Position numbers and translations under genes: made by a program. A model generated the notes under the pieces. It was not told the origin of the DNA. It worked only from the letters and a program-made list of their open reading frames with translations, and ran no database searches. From positions 96,636 to 160,635 of the forward strand of contig JBEKGN010000007.1 of the NCBI GenBank assembly GCA_050012775.1: DNA of 64,000 nt, written 5' to 3'. Numbering within the stretch: position 1 is the stretch's first letter; every line of letters begins with the position of its first letter. Positions 62,419 to 64,000 of this stretch are shown here, piece after piece. The DNA comes from Roseiarcus sp050012775 (lineage in GTDB: Bacteria; Pseudomonadota; Alphaproteobacteria; Rhizobiales; Beijerinckiaceae).

Positions 62419-62868
62419 ATGACAAAAGACGCGACGAGTTATTATCGCAATCAGATCGCCGCCTATACAGATTCGATTCGCATGAGCGATTTCAAGGCGA
62501 ACGTGGCCGTCATCTATGGGGCGTTCACGATCGGGCCCGTTTTGGGTTTCAGCAGCAGCTTTCCGCCGTTCCTGCCGTTGCCCGCGGTGCTGTTGCCGTT
62601 CGTCATCGTCTTTTTTTGCCTTCTTATTTGCTTGCTTCCCCGCTATCCCCGCGCCGGGAGAGCCACTTTGCCGATCAATCGCAACGCCAGCCCGGACGAT
62701 TATCACGTCCCCGACAGCAATGACGTCACCCTCGACCAGCAACAAACATTATGCGTCATCCTGTGCAATATCCTGTACTGGAAGACGGTGTGTTTGCGAA
62801 TCAGCTTCGCCATTTACATAATTGGAACCATCGTGGTGGCGTGTTTGCTCGGGTATGCATGGATCTAG
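62419..62868 (+). CDS. Three-helix membrane protein (paralogue 2)
   Basis: A 149-residue paralogue of the preceding product: 'AYTDSIRMSDFKAN' against 'AYADTIRTSDFKAN', 'LPRYPRAGR' against 'FPRYPRKGR', and 'NILYWKTVCLRI' against 'QILYWKTLFLLI'. The same three hydrophobic segments are present. The 14 bases GGAGCTTGTGACCG just before its start repeat the leader of the first copy with one change. The pair arose by tandem duplication; function unknown, with the defence-effector idea as a weak lead. Confidence 0.65.
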   Translation: MTKDATSYYRNQIAAYTDSIRMSDFKANVAVIYGAFTIGPVLGFSSSFPPFLPLPAVLLPFVIVFFCLLICLLPRYPRAGRATLPINRNASPDDYHVPDSNDVTLDQQQTLCVILCNILYWKTVCLRISFAIYIIGTIVVACLLGYAWI

Positions 62869-63391
62869 GCGCCGGACGCTGATTTCGTCGCCTTCGTCGG
62901 CCAATTCTAGAGCCTTCTGCGATTGGATTGATGCGCGGGCTGATGCCACGTAGCGTCCCTTCTTCCCGTTTACGGGGAGAAGGTTAGGATGAGGGGCTGG
63001 GTGAAAAGCCGCAACGGAGCGGCCAATCGCCCCGCCCACCCCTACCCTCTCCCCGTGAACGGGGAGAGGGCGCCGCGCACACCTAGGTGCAGAAAGCTCT
63101 AGCGGCAGGCTTACGAGGCGAGCGGCGAAGGGCCGGTCGCATCGCGGCGGCAACGGCTGCGCTGGCGCCCCCACTGCGGTCGCGCGTTAATGTGATTGCC
63201 GCCGGCTCGAGCGGTTCCCGCCAAGGCAGGCGATCCCGGACCCTTTGCGGAAGGAGCGGTTGGATCGACTCCGGCCGTCCACGACGCGGGAGCCGAGCGT
63301 CGGATTTTATCCGCTGACTCGGACCGCGCGTTCGGGGCGCTGTCCTAAGTAGGAGCTGAGTGTCCGAATTTGAGGGAGCGGGTGTCCTAGT
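62869..63391. other. Intergenic region with hairpin repeats
   Basis: These 523 bases contain two related hairpins (listed separately) but no gene I can support. The segment after 63100 shows only GC-driven open frames. Confidence 0.5.
62958..63070. repeat. Pair of palindromic units (REP/MITE-like)
   Basis: CCTTCTTCCC-GTTTAC-GGGGAGAAGG (62958-62983, one mismatch) and CCCTCTCCCC-GTGAAC-GGGGAGAGGG (63045-63070, perfect) lie about 62 bases apart in roughly mirror-image surroundings ('gatgaggggctgggtg' and 'cccacccctaccctc'). This 'CTCTCCCCGT-ACGGGGAGAG' type is a common dispersed intergenic repeat in Hyphomicrobiales genomes. Confidence 0.75.
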
Positions 63392-63616
63392 TTATGGTCG
63401 CGCTCCTTTGCACCAGATTACGAGTTTGTCGTCTCGTTTGTGGCCGGCGCAAAAACCGCGCTCGCGCTGGAAATGAGGATCGCAAGCAAGGTCACTTGTT
63501 TTTTGCTGCACTTGATTGCGGGGTCGGATATCCAGGGCGTTCGAGAGGCAGTCGTCGCAATATGCACGGCCTACCCTCCGATCCAGAAAGACTGCAATCT
63601 TTTCCCGAGCGGTCAT
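63392..63616 (-). CDS. Small CxxC protein
   Basis: A 74-residue soluble protein. 'REKIAVFLDRRVGRAYCDDC' is followed by 'LACDPHFQRERGFCAGH', giving a Cys-x-x-Cys pair and later Cys/His residues, so a small zinc-binding fold is likely. Similar short proteins with 'AYC-x-x-CL' and a second Cys/His cluster occur in alphaproteobacteria without known function. The ATG at 63616 is preceded by a perfect GGAGG at seven bases; the open frame upstream of it is not convincing. Confidence 0.7.
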   Translation of the reverse strand: MTAREKIAVFLDRRVGRAYCDDCLSNALDIRPRNQVQQKTSDLACDPHFQRERGFCAGHKRDDKLVIWCKGARP

Positions 63617-63875
63617 GACAACCTCCAATTTGAGAAGACTGCCCATTTTCTGCACTTCGACGGCCGCGTCTATGTTCAAAATGTTATTCAGCGACAGAAT
63701 GTCGCGCATTTCAATTTCTGTCGCATCCTTGAAACGCTGCGCACGACGCCGGCGACGGCGCAACGCTTGACGGATCATGTCTGGACGATCGGTGAACTTC
63801 TGACCGCTTGTCTCGACAATGCGCCTGCGAAGCCGCGTAAGGTGCATCGGCGGTTCACGGTAATCCAGGGCGGCC

Positions 63876-63892
63876 TAGTACTACAGTTGTAG
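63876..63892. mobile_element. Possible left end of an insertion sequence (IS701-like?)
   Basis: CTAG at 63876-63879 fits the YTAR target type of the IS701 family, and the following 'tactacagttgtag' contains the palindrome CTACA-GT-TGTAG (63881-63892). A gene with a strong ribosome site begins 52 bases later. The same palindrome also fits the TACA-N2-TGTA operator of BlaI/CopY-type repressors, so this is uncertain, and the right end is outside the window. Confidence 0.3.
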
Positions 63893-63943
63893 ATATGACA
63901 GTCGTCAGGTATCCTCCCCGGGTGAATCGCGGTGGAGGGACGC

Positions 63944-64000
63944 ATGGCGGTTTCGGATTGGTCGGGCGCGGCGCTGCCTTGGTTCGAAGACCTTACGACA
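63944..64000 (+). CDS. 5' end of an unidentified gene (possibly a transposase)
   Basis: Nineteen codons (MAVSDWSGAALPWFEDLTT) follow a clear GGAGGGA at good spacing and run off the right edge without a stop. The Trp-rich, acidic start is compatible with an IS701-type (DDE_5) transposase, and a possible element end lies just upstream, but the sequence is too short to be sure. Confidence 0.4.
   Translation, partial: MAVSDWSGAALPWFEDLTT

Noticed and set aside
63440..63892. 150-codon plus-strand frame opposite the small CxxC protein
   Set aside because: The minus-strand gene has a perfect GGAGG and a sensible Cys pattern; the plus frame has neither.

Overview
The window looks like a chromosomal segment of a high-GC alphaproteobacterium, most likely of the order Hyphomicrobiales (Rhizobiales). 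The evidence is the combination of a short alphaproteobacterial-type prolyl-tRNA synthetase in a proS-lolC-lolD operon, an ATP12 F1-assembly factor next to an RluA synthase and a propionyl-CoA carboxylase locus, a Bpt-type leucyltransferase, a sarcosine oxidase-serine dehydratase operon and a class I PHA synthase. I cannot name the genus; a methylotroph or Beijerinckiaceae/Methylocystaceae relative is only a guess. No rRNA, tRNA or CRISPR array was seen.

Layout. 0.2-12.4 kb: cell-envelope polysaccharide block (CelD-like acetyltransferase, a three-PAS diguanylate cyclase, an SDR enzyme, then Wzz/GumC-like chain-length protein divergent from a Wza/GumB-like lipoprotein, a GT4 glycosyltransferase, a WcaJ-type initiating transferase, a Wzy/ligase-like membrane protein and a methyltransferase). 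12.5-16.3 kb: VOC protein, Uma2 nuclease, a repeat-bearing gap, AlaC aminotransferase. 16.4-20.5 kb: PHA synthase, a TacAT-like DUF1778/GNAT toxin-antitoxin pair, HemB. 20.5-25.6 kb: acyl-CoA ligase, a small cytochrome c, an orphan LivH-like permease with an extra N-terminal domain, RDD protein, Bpt. 25.6-30.6 kb: soxA-soxG-sdaA operon without soxB or soxD. 30.8-35.7 kb: Nfu, then an accessory stretch with an unrecognised lipoprotein, a decayed Kazal-domain gene, a HigBA pair, a truncated lolD copy and a CBS protein. 35.8-44.1 kb: proS-lolC-lolD, an orphan DUF2282 (bufferin-like) protein with a strong terminator, a second CoA ligase, Der and a YfgM-like protein.

44.3-49.8 kb is the most interesting part. 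It holds a fused single-heme cytochrome/outer-membrane porin with a Cyc2-like N-terminal signature, three diheme c4-type periplasmic cytochromes, one intact Tat-exported high-potential iron-sulfur protein (HiPIP), and a second HiPIP copy destroyed by a 26-bp tandem duplication. Together they could form an electron conduit from outside the cell to the respiratory chain, of the kind proposed for neutrophilic and acidophilic iron oxidation. That function is inference from motifs and context.

49.9-58.0 kb: RidA, propionyl-CoA carboxylase alpha and beta separated by a conserved hypothetical, VapBC, a truncated copy of the pccB 3' end and a small membrane protein; then ATP12 and RluA. 58.2-64 kb: small stress/redox genes (eRF1-like protein behind an FNR-like box, GST, ICMT-like methyltransferase), small secreted proteins, a tandem pair of three-helix membrane proteins with the same leader, hairpin repeats, a small CxxC protein, and possibly the left end of an insertion sequence running off the edge.

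Two loci share an unusual plan: an intact operon-terminal gene (lolD, pccB), then a cargo gene, then a diverged copy of that gene's 3' part, then a toxin-antitoxin module. This suggests gain of DNA by a similar route at both sites.
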